Positions 22,593-33,912 are shown, counted from the stretch's first letter. The stretch: DNA of 64,000 nt from Maratus speciosus (GCA_963932465.1 OZ010792.1:281029836-281093835), one strand, 5' to 3'. The notes: generated from the sequence alone by a model not told the origin. A program made the numbers and translations.

Positions 22593-23645
22593 GTTCGACA
22601 AAAGCTAGAAAATAGATAACAAACCAATTGACAACAATGTTTTTTTTTATCAAGTGAACACTGGCAGTAGCTATTTGAAATTGTTTTATTTTTTTTAATG
22701 AAAAATTAAAAAATACACCCCTTTGGAATGCCATCCTAGATATAAATACAGTTTAATAGATGAATTTTGTACAGGAAAGTACTTCCATAAATTCACAAGG
22801 TATTATGAATTCTAATATTATGCACAAATTTTACGTCACGCAGTACTGAAGAAAAAGTATGAAATAACATGAAAATTATGAAAAAAAAAATATATATATA
22901 GGGCAAAAAAAGGGGCTTAGCTAAGTGCCGTAGTTTTTCAAATCAAGCTATAACGCGAAATATTGCCCCTAATTTTGTAAAAAGAATAAAATGAACTTTT
23001 ATTTTTTATGAAGCAGTTTTCTATCAAAAACTGTATTTGCCAATGCCTACTTGAAAATTTGAAATGTAAGGTGTTTCATTAATTAGGAATAAAATGCAAA
23101 GAATGTTGCATAATCACATTTTAAACACTATTTTATTTTGTTTTATCATCCCCCACCCCCATCAAAAAAAAAAAAAAAAAAAAAAAAAAGACTTGACAAA
23201 CAATAACTATTGTATGATTAAAATAAGTTTTACCTTTCTATTTACATAAAATGTGAATGAAAACACCACTTCTGAAGGGATTTCATTAATTAGTAATGAA
23301 ACGCAAAAAATATCGCATAATCACCACTTAAAGACTATTTTATTTTGTTTTATCACCCCCCCCCCCCTAAAAAAACCAAACAATTACTATTGTACGAATT
23401 AAAATAAATTTTACATTTCTATTTGCAAAACATGCGAGTGAAAACATCACTTCTGTAATAAATAAATACTTTTCTTTCATTTATTCATTTATTTTTATCT
23501 TTTTTTTCCCCTTCACAAAAGCCAGAAATTAGATAATCGACAAATTGATGACAATGTTATTTTATCAAGAGAACACTGAAAACACAATTTAGAATTATTT
23601 TATTTTATAAATGAAACATTTAAAAATACATTCCACTTCAATTCC
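22593..23645 (+). repeat. Nested direct repeats
   Basis: Outer pair: 22593-22735 and 23513-23645 share ATTGA(C/T)(G)ACAATGTT, TTATCAAG(T/A)GAACACTG and TTTTATTTTATTAATGAAA-like stretches. Inner tandem pair of about 210 bp: 23071-23280 and 23279-23460 share TTTCATTAATTAG(G/T)AATAA, TATTTTATTTTGTTTTATCA and CTATTG TA(T/C)GA blocks. Poly-C and poly-A runs have expanded between them. Confidence 0.65.
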
Positions 23646-24153
23646 CTCCTGCAAATAAATTTCTCCTCTATGCAGTGCGGTTAAAATGATTCAATGCAGT
23701 TTATTTTTCCAAACTATCATTAATTGTTTGTTTAAGAGTTTTGCTATTTTAATTTCACACTTACTAAAATGCTTTACCTTACCAACTGAAAGCAATTAAT
23801 TTAAAATAATTATTTTTAATTCGTTATAAAAGGTGTTAAAATATTGCTGAAGTACGAATACACACACACACACATAAAAAATTTAATAAGTAAAAAACTG
23901 CCTTATTGACTTTTTTTTTTTTCTTTTGTGAGCTAAAGTTGTTTAAGATAAATAAATACTTCTAAATTACATAATAAACATATGCTTCAAAATTCTACGT
24001 TTGTGGTAAAACCAACACTGGTAAAATAGTATCAAAATTTTATGATTTTAGGACTAGTGGTTGAAGGAAGTTACAATGTCTGTAATTGTGAGTTGTGTGA
24101 TCTCCCTATGGTTTACAGCGTAAATCTACAATGTGCGTCCCGGATATACTTAA

Positions 24154-24375
24154 CCCTCATCGGCCCTATGTCACTTCCTACGTGACATCGGGACAAGCAT
24201 CTCTTATACGAATTTTATTCGGTTAGCACCACTTTTTTTTAAGAAATATGTTTACTTGTAATTTGACAAAATGTGCAAGAGAATTATATTAGAAAATTTA
24301 TTTTTTAAATATAGTGGTGCAAGTAAAATATAAAAATAGAATCATATAAAAAAAAAAATTAGCGTCCGATAAGGG
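24154..24375. mobile_element. TTAA-flanked miniature element
   Basis: 222 bp flanked by TTAA (24150-24153, 24376-24379). Ends: CCCTCATCGGCCCTATGTCA against inverse CCCTTATCGGACGC. A short internal palindrome TGTCACTTCCTACGTGACAT follows the left end. Interior ATTTTATTCGGTTAGCACCA is shared with the element at 58737-58946 (ATTTTATTCGGTTTACACCA). Confidence 0.8.
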
Positions 24376-24552
24376 TTAAATAACTGGAACGGATAAACGC
24401 AGACATGTGGAACAGCCTTCTACTTAATGTAAATCGACTACTATTATAGAAGATTGATTGCAGTGCCTCTAGTAGAGAAATTTGGAAGTTATAGACCCTA
24501 TCGCGAAAGCTATGAGAGATAGTGAAAAAGGGTCAATTATAAAAGTGTAGAG

Positions 24553-25277
24553 CAGTGGTTCTTAACGGGTGTGGCGCCGCACCCTGGTGCGTTGTGAGGG
24601 AACCTAAGGTGTCACGTAAAAAGTATCCGAAAATTTCTATATAGATGTTACAAATTAACAAAAGTATTGTTACTTCAAAAACATCATTCGAAATTGTGCA
24701 TTTTACTGTGTAATGGGATTGAGTGCGTTTGAAATTCGCTTCAGAATTTATCGGCTCACATATCCAGTTAAATGAATGCTATCTGAAGGAAAAGTAAATA
24801 AAAGGTTATATTAAAGAATGCAATAGAAAAGTTCGAAATGAAGATAAAGTGTAAATTGGATAAAACTGAAAAGAAAAATTACAAAACTTTATATTTATGC
24901 GCACAAATTTTGAAGAATGCATATCTCATAAGAGCTAGACACAATATCTTTGTATTGGAAGAGAAATGTTTATTTTATGCCTAATGTGCATGCGTGCCAG
25001 TAAATAGCTATGTGTATTACTCATGAGGAAAAGTTAACAGAAGTAAGAAATAGCAGATAATTTGATAAATGAAAATAAATATTATTATTAATATATATAT
25101 AAACCCTAAATATTACCATATGTTGGTTGCCTCTCAATTGCAAAGCTTTTTTGTTTGTGCGATTACATTACTTAAAAAAGTAATTTATTTTTTTCACTCA
25201 ACCCAATTGTAGTGTGCCGGGTGAGAAAAACAGTGGAATCAAGTGCACTGTGAAATTCAAAAGATTGAGAAACAGTG
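24553..25277. mobile_element. hAT-like non-autonomous element (8-bp TSD)
   Basis: 725 bp with an exact 8-bp duplication GTGTAGAG on each side (24545-24552, 25278-25285). Left end CAGTGGTTCTTAACGGGTGT, right inverse CACTGTTTCTCAATCTTTTG. Both ends match the common CAGTGGTTCTCAAC hAT terminus. No transposase frame. Confidence 0.88.
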
Positions 25278-25700
25278 GTGTAGAGCGTTCTACATTTAGT
25301 ATGGAAAGATGTCTTACATGCACAAAACTAACTTCATTAGAAACCGAGAAAATTAAATTTTTCGAAATCCAATCATTGGCTTAAATGCAGTACCAATCTT
25401 GCACAAAAGTGTGGCTTTATTGAGGCAGAAGCCCATTTAGTAATACAATTAACGCATGTGAGCCAGGTACAGTTTATTTTAAAAGTATGCTTAACGTGTC
25501 CATCTTCAAAAATGCACATGTGCAATAGCATGCATATGCATACAGTGTGTCCCCGAATTCATGGGCCAAACTGTAAGGGAAGGTAAAGTACGCATAACGA
25601 AGCAATTTTGGTACAGCAATGTAGGGTCGGAAATGAAAAATTTTGACGAAAAACAAGAAATGCGGAGGAAATGAAAATGAGCATTTTATTGACATACAAA

Positions 25701-26330
25701 TTACAGTAAGTGCTCAAATCAGCCCCGTGCGAAAGGGGAGGGCGAAGGGGGCGGTCGCCCCGGGCGCGGAAATTGAGGGGCGCTAAATTTATACTACCAA
25801 CGTCTTTTTTTGTTTGCTATCGATCATTTTTGGAGGATTTTTTTTTCTCTCTCCCTAGGGACCACTTGTTTCTAACCTGGTTGTTAGCGATTTTTACCTT
25901 GACAATTTCCCTACTTTCTCCAACTCAATACTAACAACAGTTGAAAATGGCTAGAAAAAAAGAGAGAAAGGTTGAGAAAAATCTGTCCAAAACATCGCAA
26001 CCTCTCTAACAACTAACTGTAATTTTTTCTTACGTTATTTAGTTGCTTGGAATTTCTGAATTATTATAAAATTACACATTTTAAAGTTCCGAAATAAACG
26101 CAAAATATTTATTCAATAGACTTTATTTATGTTTCTGCACTTTATCAATTTTGTGTGCACCTGTCACAAAGAAAAAGTGAGGGGGTGGGGGGCGCCAGAT
26201 TAAAAGTTTGCCCCGGGGGCAGTTTTTTCTTCGCACGGCCCTGGCTCAAATGTGCCACTGGCAGCGTCTAGCATGTGTTTGTCGTACCTTTATGCAGATT
26301 TCAAGGGTTTCACGAACATTTGCAAGGGCT
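25701..26330 (-). pseudogene. Mariner transposase C-terminus in left arm, split by a hAT
   Basis: Reading the minus strand with the hAT insertion and its duplicated 8 bp ignored, the sequence ends LDAASGTFEHLL and a stop at 25701-25703. Upstream of it, in a neighbouring frame, LANVRETLEICIK is visible. 'G.FEHLL' plus stop is the usual end of mariner transposases of the type seen elsewhere in this window. Frames are broken; only the extreme C-terminus is recognisable. Confidence 0.55.
25720..26243. mobile_element. hAT-like non-autonomous element (8-bp TSD)
   Basis: 524 bp with an exact 8-bp duplication GCTCAAAT (25712-25719, 26244-26251). Ends CAGCCCCGTGCGAAAGGGG and inverse CAGGGCCGTGCGAAG. 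GC-rich subterminal regions contrast with the AT-rich middle. A related element with the same ends is at 48588-49299. A 74-codon frame starting at 25710 is incidental. Confidence 0.9.
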
Positions 26331-26424
26331 GAAAGTCTTTTTGTCCTCATCACAGTCAACTAGTGCCTCGTAGATGAGATATCTGGAACCTTCGAAAGGG
26401 TACGCCAGTCACTTGCTAGACGCT

Positions 26425-26474
26425 GCTAGGTAGGTATCGATGGTGCTGGTGGCACATTTAAGCACCTACTGTAA
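26425..26474 (+). pseudogene. Mariner transposase C-terminus in right arm
   Basis: Plus-strand codons IDGAGGTFKHLL followed by a stop at 26472-26474 mirror the LDAASGTFEHLL tail in the left arm. Only this extreme C-terminus is recognisable. Confidence 0.45.
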
Positions 26475-26640
26475 TTGTCATGTCAATAAAACGCTTGTTT
26501 TCGTTTCCTTCACATTTCTTGTTTTTCACCAAAAATTTTCATTTCCGACTCCACATTGCTTTACCAAAATTGCTTCTTTACGTGCGTTTTACCTTCCCTT
26601 ACAGTTTGGCCCATGAATTCGGGGACACACTGTATAGCTA

Positions 26641-26866
26641 CACGGAAAAAACTATTTTCTTGAAACAACTAAATTTTGGTTAATATAGCTCCAACCAAAT
26701 ATTTTGGTTGAAATGACCAAATTTTGGTAGGATTAACCAAATGATTTGTTGAATTAACAAAATCATTTGGTTAATCTAACCAAAATTTGATTATTCCAAC
26801 AAAAATATTTGGTTGGAGCTATATTAACTAAAATTTAGTTGTTTTAACAAAACAGTTTTCTTCGTG
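26641..26866. mobile_element. Small foldback element
   Basis: 226 bp that is nearly all inverted repeat: left CACGGAAAAAACTATTTTCT, right inverse CACGAAGAAAACTGTTTTGT; then AACAACTAAATTTTGGTTAA mirrored by AACAACTAAATTTTAGTTAA and ATATAGCTCCAACCAAATAT in both arms. The middle repeats a CCAAA(A)TTTGGT-type palindrome several times. It sits 8 bp from the end of the mariner foldback. Confidence 0.85.
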
Positions 26867-27306
26867 ATGCCTCTGAGCGTATACTCTTTTTATTATGCAG
26901 ATAAACGTTTGTCCCACAATTCTACGTTCATTTTTTCAAAAGTTATTTGAGTGTATCCGGACTTTACTTTGCACCCCGCATAACCAAATACCATAGAAAA
27001 GATGTTCAGTATACTAAAATCTTGTACATAAAATTGTATAAAAGTATGTTTCCAATCATCAACAACCCAACAAAAATCTCCTAAGCTACTATAATATTCA
27101 ATTCCTGTCATATTAAGTTTCTGTTATAGATGTCTTAGTTCAATCTCTGTGACATTTTTCGAACTGCATCCTGAAAGATCTGGGTATTCTACAGAAGGGA
27201 GGGAGGGGGGGGGGGGATCGATGCGGTTGTCAGCTGTTGTAAAACAACTTTTGCCATACTTCGGCGAAGAGTCTTTGTGCATACGCCGGTAGAGCACCTA
27301 CATTAA

Positions 27307-27615
27307 CCCTCTCGCTGCGCAACCCGAGAGTTTCTCGGGCAACGTAAAAGTAGCAAAATTTGCGCAACCCGAGATTTCATCGGGGTTGCATTTTCTCCGT
27401 CTAATTAACCCGCTTTGATCATTCTCACCAGTTACTTTTTATTGTAAATTTTGCCTTATGTAATCGGAGCATTTTCCCGATTAAATCAGACGAAAATTTT
27501 TGTTTTGAAAAACCGGTGACAAAAGAATAAAAATTCTTAAAAGACGCTCGTCGCGAAGGAATTAAGTACCCAATTTTTGAAGCTATTTTGATAAAACAAT
27601 TACGCAGCGAGAGGG
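27307..27615. mobile_element. TTAA-flanked miniature element
   Basis: 309 bp flanked by TTAA (27303-27306, 27616-27619). Inverted ends CCCTCTCGCTGCGCAA and CCCTCTCGCTGCGTAA. The left side carries a repeated GCGCAACCCGAGA block (27318 and 27362). Interior matches the fragment at 2740-2935 in inverse. Confidence 0.85.
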
Positions 27616-27778
27616 TTAAAAATCTGCGTGGTCTTTTGCAAGGGTGCGTCTCTGTTTTAGAAATTAGGCGATTCAGTTTCCATTGTCCTCAATTATTAAT
27701 TGCTGTTTTTTTACCACTGTTTTTCGTATCAACACCAGCTTTACTATTTCACATACTATGCTGTTACGCAGTGGCGTA

Positions 27779-28563
27779 TTCAAGAGGTGGGTTTATATGG
27801 CTGCAGCCACCTCAGAAATTTATAGAAAAATCACGTTTAATTACGAAAGCTTAGCAAAATCTAATGAAACCTGCTAAATAAATTCAAATGGAACAATATA
27901 TATATATATTCCGTTTTAGACACGTTAATAAAGTTTGTTACAAATCATTTTAGAAAGTGCGTCATTTCGCAGAGACCATGAAATTTTCCATTTCAGCGAC
28001 GTTTCTGTTACAGACAGGCTCTTTTCACGCTCGTTTTATTGTATAAAACATGAAAATGTGGTGATTAAACGCGCATTATTAATTTTTATTACTTGGTATA
28101 TCAGTTTGAAAGTATGTGATTTAAAGTAGTGAGAAGATATAAAGGATTTAAGTGAGAAGATATACATTGAGATATCTTCTTAATATGAATTGCAAAGCCT
28201 TGAATCTTTTTTTTTATTTCCTTAAATGCGGTAGGGTGAGAACGATCTTAAGTAATTTTAAATTTGCTGTTTACTTCGGTTTTATTTACTAGTTATTGAG
28301 ATTTAGCAGATAGTTTTCAATATTCCGTTTATAAAAATGCAGTATAACCAAGGAATTATATTTGCTAAGACCTGCTTAAAACGAAAAATTTTCGCAGTCC
28401 CATGCGATTTCATCTTAGCAGGTATGTTTGTATAACTTATGCATTACCTGCTATGATATAAACCTGTTTGAAGTGAAAATTTTCCGGTTCCTTGTGATTC
28501 CATCTTGGAAACTTTTACTGTACCTCAGCACCCTCCGAAATGATAAGTCTAGATACGCCATTG
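27779..28563. mobile_element. hAT-like non-autonomous element (8-bp near-TSD)
   Basis: 785 bp with flanking CTGTTACG (27771-27778) and CTATTACG (28564-28571), 7 of 8 matching. Ends CAGTGGCGTATTCAAGAGG and inverse CAATGGCGTATCTAGACTT. Inside, a block GACCTGCTTAAAACGAAAAA...TTTCATCTTAGCAGG is partly duplicated near 28452-28510. Several 60-90 codon frames lie here but none has a recognisable motif. Confidence 0.82.
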
Positions 28564-28571
28564 CTATTACG

Positions 28572-29199
28572 AAACATACCCAAACATCTGGCTTTCGCTG
28601 AAATGGAATATTCAGCTTTGTGAGTGTCAACTTCTCGGCCGCGAACCCATGATGATTTTCTTTTTTCTATCATCTGAATGTCTTATGTGTGTACTACTTA
28701 TGCATTTTTTTTTTTCAGTAATAAGTGCGGGACTACTCTTTTGTGAATTTGCATATTCCTTGTACTATTGTGTCTAATAAATTTTCCAATCAGTGTACTA
28801 TAACTAAAAACGAACAATTTTTTTTCCATGTTTCGGTCGCAATAACAATATTTAGAAATAAATTAGTTAGAAAGTAACCTAATACTGCTTCATAACAATT
28901 ATGTACCCTCACTGAAATCAAATTCACAATTGAGTGCTTTTATGAAATATACATGAATATCTGTAGGTGTAGCTGTTAAATTTCCCTCAAATATATTTCA
29001 AAATGCCCAAGAACACTATATAAAATACTGTAATATATATATTATATGTATATAGCAGAACGGGGAAGATTTTTGGGGGGATTTGTGCAGTAGCTCATTG
29101 TCAAATGAAAAAATCTTCCTGAACAGCAAGGAGCTCAATGAGTTAAAGTTAAAAATTTACTTGTTGAGATTGAACAAATTTCTTGTAACTCTAATATTC

Positions 29200-29233
<34 letters not shown>

Positions 29234-29895
29234 TATTTTATAATATAAGGAAACATTTTCACCTGGTAATGTTCCATAACAATAACAATTATTAGACGGA
29301 AACAAGCTATAATATATGCAATAGTTTATACATTTATAATAACAGATAATGCACTGCCACAAATTTTACAGCTATATACGCGTGGGTTTGAACAAATTTA
29401 TTGCTATCAGAAGTAGTCAATTGTGCCTAAAAACATATTACAAAACAGCCAAAATCTCTGGGAAAATTACTGAACTGCCTATTTATTCTAGAAAGTGAAG
29501 ATTTTTTTGAGTATTCGTGCAAAAACCTATTACAAAATGAAGCAGTTTTCCCGATCAGAAAACGATGTGTTAAAATACTCATAAAAAAATACCCATTGAA
29601 AAGATCTCCCCTATCATTTGGCTAGTTAAGACACTCGTTAAAAAATGAAAAAAAATATTTATGATTATTTGAAATTTATACTATACTACAATATTAAAAC
29701 AGTAATTTTAGCCTCAAGGGATACTTTCGATTACAAATAACTATCATTAGACAATAAATAAGCTATAAAGAAACTCGATTATACATTCATAATAACAGAC
29801 TACACTCACAAAAAGTACGTGAACAGCGGCTCTCGCATCGGGCTTCTTCCTCCACGTTACGTTGTAAATCGAAGCAGGGGAGCAGGTGATCGTCA
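28572..29895. other. AT-rich stretch with a faint direct repeat
   Basis: ATTAGACGGAAACAAGCTAT...ACATTTATAATAACAGATAA (29290) is echoed as ATTAGACAATAAATAAGCTA...ACATTCATAATAACAGACTA (29747), about 455 bp apart. Poly-A run at 29203-29230. No gene seen. Confidence 0.45.
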
Positions 29896-30343
29896 TACTC
29901 TCACAAAAAAATACATCAATAAATAAATAAATGAAAGTGCCTCCTTGTATTTAGTTTCTGTTTGCGTGTCTGAACGGTGCCTCCTTTTTTCTTCTTCGCA
30001 CACACACACATACGTACACCTACTGGTTTTGAGAAAGCACAAGTCGATACCACCCTGTCTTTATGTGTGTTTTGTGTTCGACTTCCGGTGACTTTTTCTT
30101 CTAAATATGACTCCCCCTGCCTTTCTTTCTTCTTCTGATAAATTCGATCTCTCGCCTTCAAATCGTCTCTTGAACGCCTCCGTTTGTGACTTTATCGGAT
30201 ACACCGTGGATATAACGTTATAAGTAGAGACTAAGTATGATCGATTGGATACCAAGAAAAACGTAGAAAGTGATGGCGGTTTATTTCAGCAAAAAGTTTA
30301 TTAGGGAAGTTGAATTGAAAAATTGGGTTTTTAAACTAACTCT

Positions 30344-30349
<6 letters not shown>

Positions 30350-30387
<38 letters not shown>
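30350..30387 (+). repeat. Poly-A run
   Basis: About 37 A residues directly precede the hairpin at 30392-30624. Confidence 0.9.
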
Positions 30388-30389
<2 letters not shown>

Positions 30390-30391
30390 AA

Positions 30392-30622
30392 AATCCTTCA
30401 TACGAAATAAATTTTATTTGCATATAAATTTTACTTATAAGATTTATTTTCAAATAAAATATCATCAAGAAACGTGTAAAAGCTGATTATGGTTTATTTC
30501 AAAAATTCTATTGAAATAAACCATAATCAGCTTTTACACGTTTCTTGATGATATTTTCTTTGAAAATAAATCTTATAAGAAAAATTTATATGCAAATAAA
30601 ATTTACTTCCTATGAAAGATTT

Positions 30623-30624
<2 letters not shown>
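30392..30624. repeat. Long near-perfect hairpin
   Basis: Arms of about 110 bp meet near 30508. The inner 42 bp are perfectly paired (from ATCATCAAGAAACGTGTAAA to GGTTTATTTCAA and its inverse) with an 8-base loop AAATTCTA; outer pairs (AAATAAATTTTATTTGCATA against TATGCAAATAAAATTTA) have a few mismatches. The arm matches a block of the surrounding tandem unit, so the palindrome probably arose by inverted duplication of part of a unit. Low arm divergence makes it recent. Confidence 0.85.
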
Positions 30625-30654
<30 letters not shown>

Positions 30655-30682
30655 CATATATATATGTATGTATGTATATAAA
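30625..30682 (+). repeat. (TA)n/(TATG)n microsatellite
   Basis: Alternating TA with interspersed CATA and TATG units adjoins the hairpin. Confidence 0.9.
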
Positions 30683-31779
30683 GAGAGTGTTTAAAAAGGA
30701 TTTGGAGGATTTAAACTGAAAAATTAGGAAGCTAAATAATACTTGATTTTCGTATAAAATCCTTCATGTAAAATAAAATTGATTTTCTTGTAAAATTTAT
30801 CGCCACCCAGTGTTTCTGTGTGTTTTTTGTTCGCCTTTCGTTGACATTTCTTCTAAATATGACTCCCTCTGTCTTTTTTCTTTCTGATATATTTGGTCTC
30901 TCTCTTTCAAATCGTCTCTTGAACATCTCCGATTGAGACTTTATCAGATACACTGAGGATATAACGTTATAAGTAGCTCGATTATAAATATGATAGATTG
31001 GATATCAAGAAAAACATAGAAAGTGATGGAGATTTATCTCTGTAAAAATTTTGTTAGGCTAGCAACAATTTATTTTCATATAAACTTTAATTTTATATAA
31101 AATATCACCAAGAAAAAATTAGATAATGATGGAGGTTTATTTCAGTAGAAAGTCTTATTACAGAATTTGAACTCAAAAATTTGAATTTTAAATACTTCAT
31201 TTTAGAATAACATACTTTATATAAAATGTTTTATTTTCATATGAAATTTATCTCCACTCAGTCTTTATGTGTGTTTGGTGTTCGACTTCCGGTGAATTTT
31301 TCATCTAAATATAACTCATACTGTAATTTTTTTTTTTTTTTGATAAATATCATCATTTGCCTTCAAATCCTCTCTTGAACGCTTCCATTTGTGACTGTAT
31401 CGGATACAAAATGAATATAACCTTATTACATATAAATTAAATCAAACAGAACGATTGGAGTCAATATATTAAAGTTAAAAGATTTACAAGAGAAAACAAT
31501 TTGATCTGATTATATTTATTAGAATAATTTAAGCCAAATTCATTCATTTACAACCTACAAAGTACAGGTCTCCACTTCACAGATATCGGTCTAGTCGGCC
31601 CGATAAAGAATTAAACAGGCCAATAGGTCAAATATATATTTTTTTAAAGGATCGAAGAAAGCCGGCTAAATATGAACAATTTTCAGTTGACCTCGCTGAG
31701 ATAAGTATAAGTTATAAATGTGCTGCACGAGCTGAAGCTAGTTTGAAAATATTAATACAGAAATTTAATATATCCATCG

Positions 31780-31907
31780 CAGAGATCCGCATCGGACAAT
31801 TAATTACATTGTGTCTAAGACCGGGCTTAATTTTTTCAGCAGACTCGGACCAAACTCAGGCTTAGATTATTTTCTGTATACTCGGGTCGAACCCAGACTT
31901 TATCAGA

Positions 31908-31938
<31 letters not shown>

Positions 31939-32161
31939 TAATGATAATGAACTTTTGTTAAAGGAATCGTTCGAAATATATTTTACAGAGAAATATTTTT
32001 AAATATCTACTTTTATTAATAAAATATACAGCTTCAAAGTTCTGATGTTTTTGAGTATATATTTTCTTTTATTATCTTAATTGTATGTCAAGAAAAATCC
32101 GATTTTTTTCCAGAAATTGACTCGCGCCCGGCCCTGGAAATTTCAGCCCGCACAGACCTCT
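31780..32161. mobile_element. Degenerate hAT-like miniature element
   Basis: Left CAGAGATCCGCATCGG, right inverse AGAGGTCTGTGCGGGC, with the next inner segment on the right GAAATTTCCAGGGCCGGGCG. GGGCTTAATTTTTTCAGC and ACTCGGACC inside also fit the known hAT miniature type with CAGAGGTCTGTGCGGGC ends. No matching target duplication. Poly-T at 31911-31936. Confidence 0.5.
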
Positions 32162-32538
32162 ATTACCAATCTGAACACCTTACAATTGATTCTTAATGAA
32201 AACTTAATTTTGTTGTGATCGTTTTCACACTTTTAAAGCAAGTCCCGTAGTGAAAACCTCTACAGATTCTATTCATGAGCAAACTTCTAAATTTACTGTT
32301 ACATACCATCTAATCCACATAAATTATTAGCTCAATATTTCTGATTCTAGCGGATAATTTAGGTAGATGCCAATCACTTGTGCCCACTTGCTGATCGACA
32401 GACTATATTTTCGGGACTTTAAAATCTTGGATTAATGATTCAGTTTCAAGTCGCACGTAAAGGCTTGCAGGTCCACAAACTGAGAACGTGGATCTGGCTG
32501 AATGTATGGAGATTATGAGTGCAACTTATCAAACTTAT

Positions 32539-33239
32539 GGGCACATGGAACATGAATTGGTTCAAAATTTCGAGTTTTTAATTGAATTATACATTGATAA
32601 AACAGAAAAAAAAAGTTGATGATGAAATGTTAAATCAGTATGATTATGACGCTGGAAGGTTTTAAAATAACATATTTTAGCATTGTAAATGTGTAGACAG
32701 TTTTTTGCCTTTTCGAAAAAAGTGGTTTTTTATGCTTCGGTACACTTTTCAAAAAATCTATTTTAGGAAAACAGTTGAAACTTTCCAAAATTGTGTAACT
32801 AACTATATTTGGCAATAATAAGAAGAGATTTTCATTTTGGCTTAAAAGAAGGAAAATTAAAAATATTTTACTAAAAAATTGTCAAAATGATTTTCAAAGT
32901 TTTTTAGTAAAATATTTTTACTTTTATTTATTTTAAACCAAAATTAAAATCGCTTCTTATTATTCTCAAATAGAGTTAGTTACACAATTTTGGAAAGTTT
33001 CAACTGTTTATCTAAGATAGATTTTTAGAAAAGTGTATCGAAGCATCAAAAACCACTTTTTTCGAAAAGGCAAAAAACTATCTATACACATACAATGCTT
33101 AAATATATTATTTTAAAACCGTCCAGCGTCATAATCATATTGATTTAACATTTCATCATCAACTTTTTTTTTCTGTTTTATCAATGTATAACTCAATTAA
33201 AAACTGAAAAATTTGAACCATTTTATGCTCCATGTGCCC
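32539..33239. mobile_element. Large foldback element, probably TTAA type
   Basis: 701 bp with arms of about 340 bp meeting near 32889. Ends GGGCACATGGAACATG and inverse GGGCACATGGAGCAT. Shared blocks include TTTATCAATGTATA (inverse), AAATGTTAAATCA(G/A)TATGAT, TTTGCCTTTTCGAAAAAAGT and GTTTCAACTGTTT. Right flank TTAA (33240-33243), left flank TTAT (32535-32538), consistent with a mutated TTAA duplication. No gene. Confidence 0.82.
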
Positions 33240-33243
33240 TTAA

Positions 33244-33754
33244 GAGTTGGATGCAATTTAAGTACCAAACATTTCCAGTCTAAACTTTTACTAGATAAAA
33301 CATTTGTTTCTTCCAACAGCAAATGGGGTTTGAAGAACATTTGCTAAACTGTGCATTCATTTTTCTTAGCTCTCCACATTTTGAAAGCTGCGTTTATTAT
33401 ATATGTGATAACTTTTAATAACCTGAACAATATATTTAACGCGTATTTTTCTTTGTCCTTCTATTACATACTTAAAAAAAAATCATGCAATAATATAGAG
33501 TGTTGCGGATATCAAGAGGGAGAACTCACAAAACACAACTTTTGAGAATCAGTTGTTTAATTATACACGCCAAATCATTATCGCCAGCCGGTCAATTTAT
33601 TTTATAAAGCAATTTTAAGAATATTAGAGGCCTTGTACACTGAAAAAGTGGGCACTTAATACTGAGTAAAAAGTACTCAATTTATGAGGACTGCACCTAC
33701 TTACCCCTGTAGCCAACTAGCCCCGGTCTCCCCTACATTTTTAATTAAAAGGAT
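33244..33754. other. Spacer, nothing firm
   Basis: AT-rich with a short GC-richer patch ACCCCTGTAGCCAACTAGCC near 33703 that resembles an element end but has no partner found. Confidence 0.4.
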
Positions 33755-33912
33755 TGTAATGAATTATTTTAATTAATACGATATAAAATCTACCCTGCAA
33801 TAGCTTGTTCGTTGTCCCTAATCAAAACAAGTAAAGTCTTAGAAAATATTCCTCCTGCATACAGTGTATACAAGTTATATGCAACCATTAATTCTACAAG
33901 AGAAAGAATTAA
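33755..33912 (+). repeat. Dispersed direct repeat, copy 1 (partner 38102-38235)
   Basis: Shares AATTAATACGATATAAAATC, CCCTGCAATAGCT(T/C)GTTCGT, TTAAAGTCTTAGA and AAGTTATATGC(A/C)ACCATTAA with 38102-38235, in the same orientation 4.35 kb away. Confidence 0.7.

Larger units (their letters stand above)
25543..26632. mobile_element. Mariner-derived foldback element, interrupted by a hAT
   Basis: Flanked by TA (25541-25542, 26633-26634). Perfect terminal inverted repeats CAGTGTGTCCCCGAATTCAT at both ends, extending as arms of roughly 200 bp (shared blocks AACTGTAAGGGAAGGTAAA, GTCGGAAATGAAAA, TGACATACAAATTACAGTA and its inverse). Each arm ends a mariner transposase frame: the left arm on the minus strand, the right arm on the plus strand. 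A 524-bp hAT element (25720-26243) splits the left arm inside its transposase codons. Without it the element is about 560 bp. Confidence 0.85.
29900..31440 (-). repeat. Three-copy tandem repeat
   Basis: Units anchored near 30050, 30803 and 31255 share TTATGTGTGTTTTGTGTTCG, TTCTTCTAAATATGACTCCC, TTCAAATCGTCTCTTGAACG, GTGACTTTATCGGATACA and ATATAACGTTATAAGTAG. Unit spacing is about 750 and 450 bp because units 1-2 are separated by a poly-A run, a hairpin and an AT microsatellite. A smaller block AAGAAAAACGTAGAAAGTGA TGG with TTTATTTCAG recurs near 30255, 30475, 31010 and 31118. On the minus strand units 1 and 2 keep an open frame of similar sequence (IKSQTEAFKRRFEGERSNLS / IKSQSEMFKRRFERERPNIS); unit 3 has stops. 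Confidence 0.75.
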
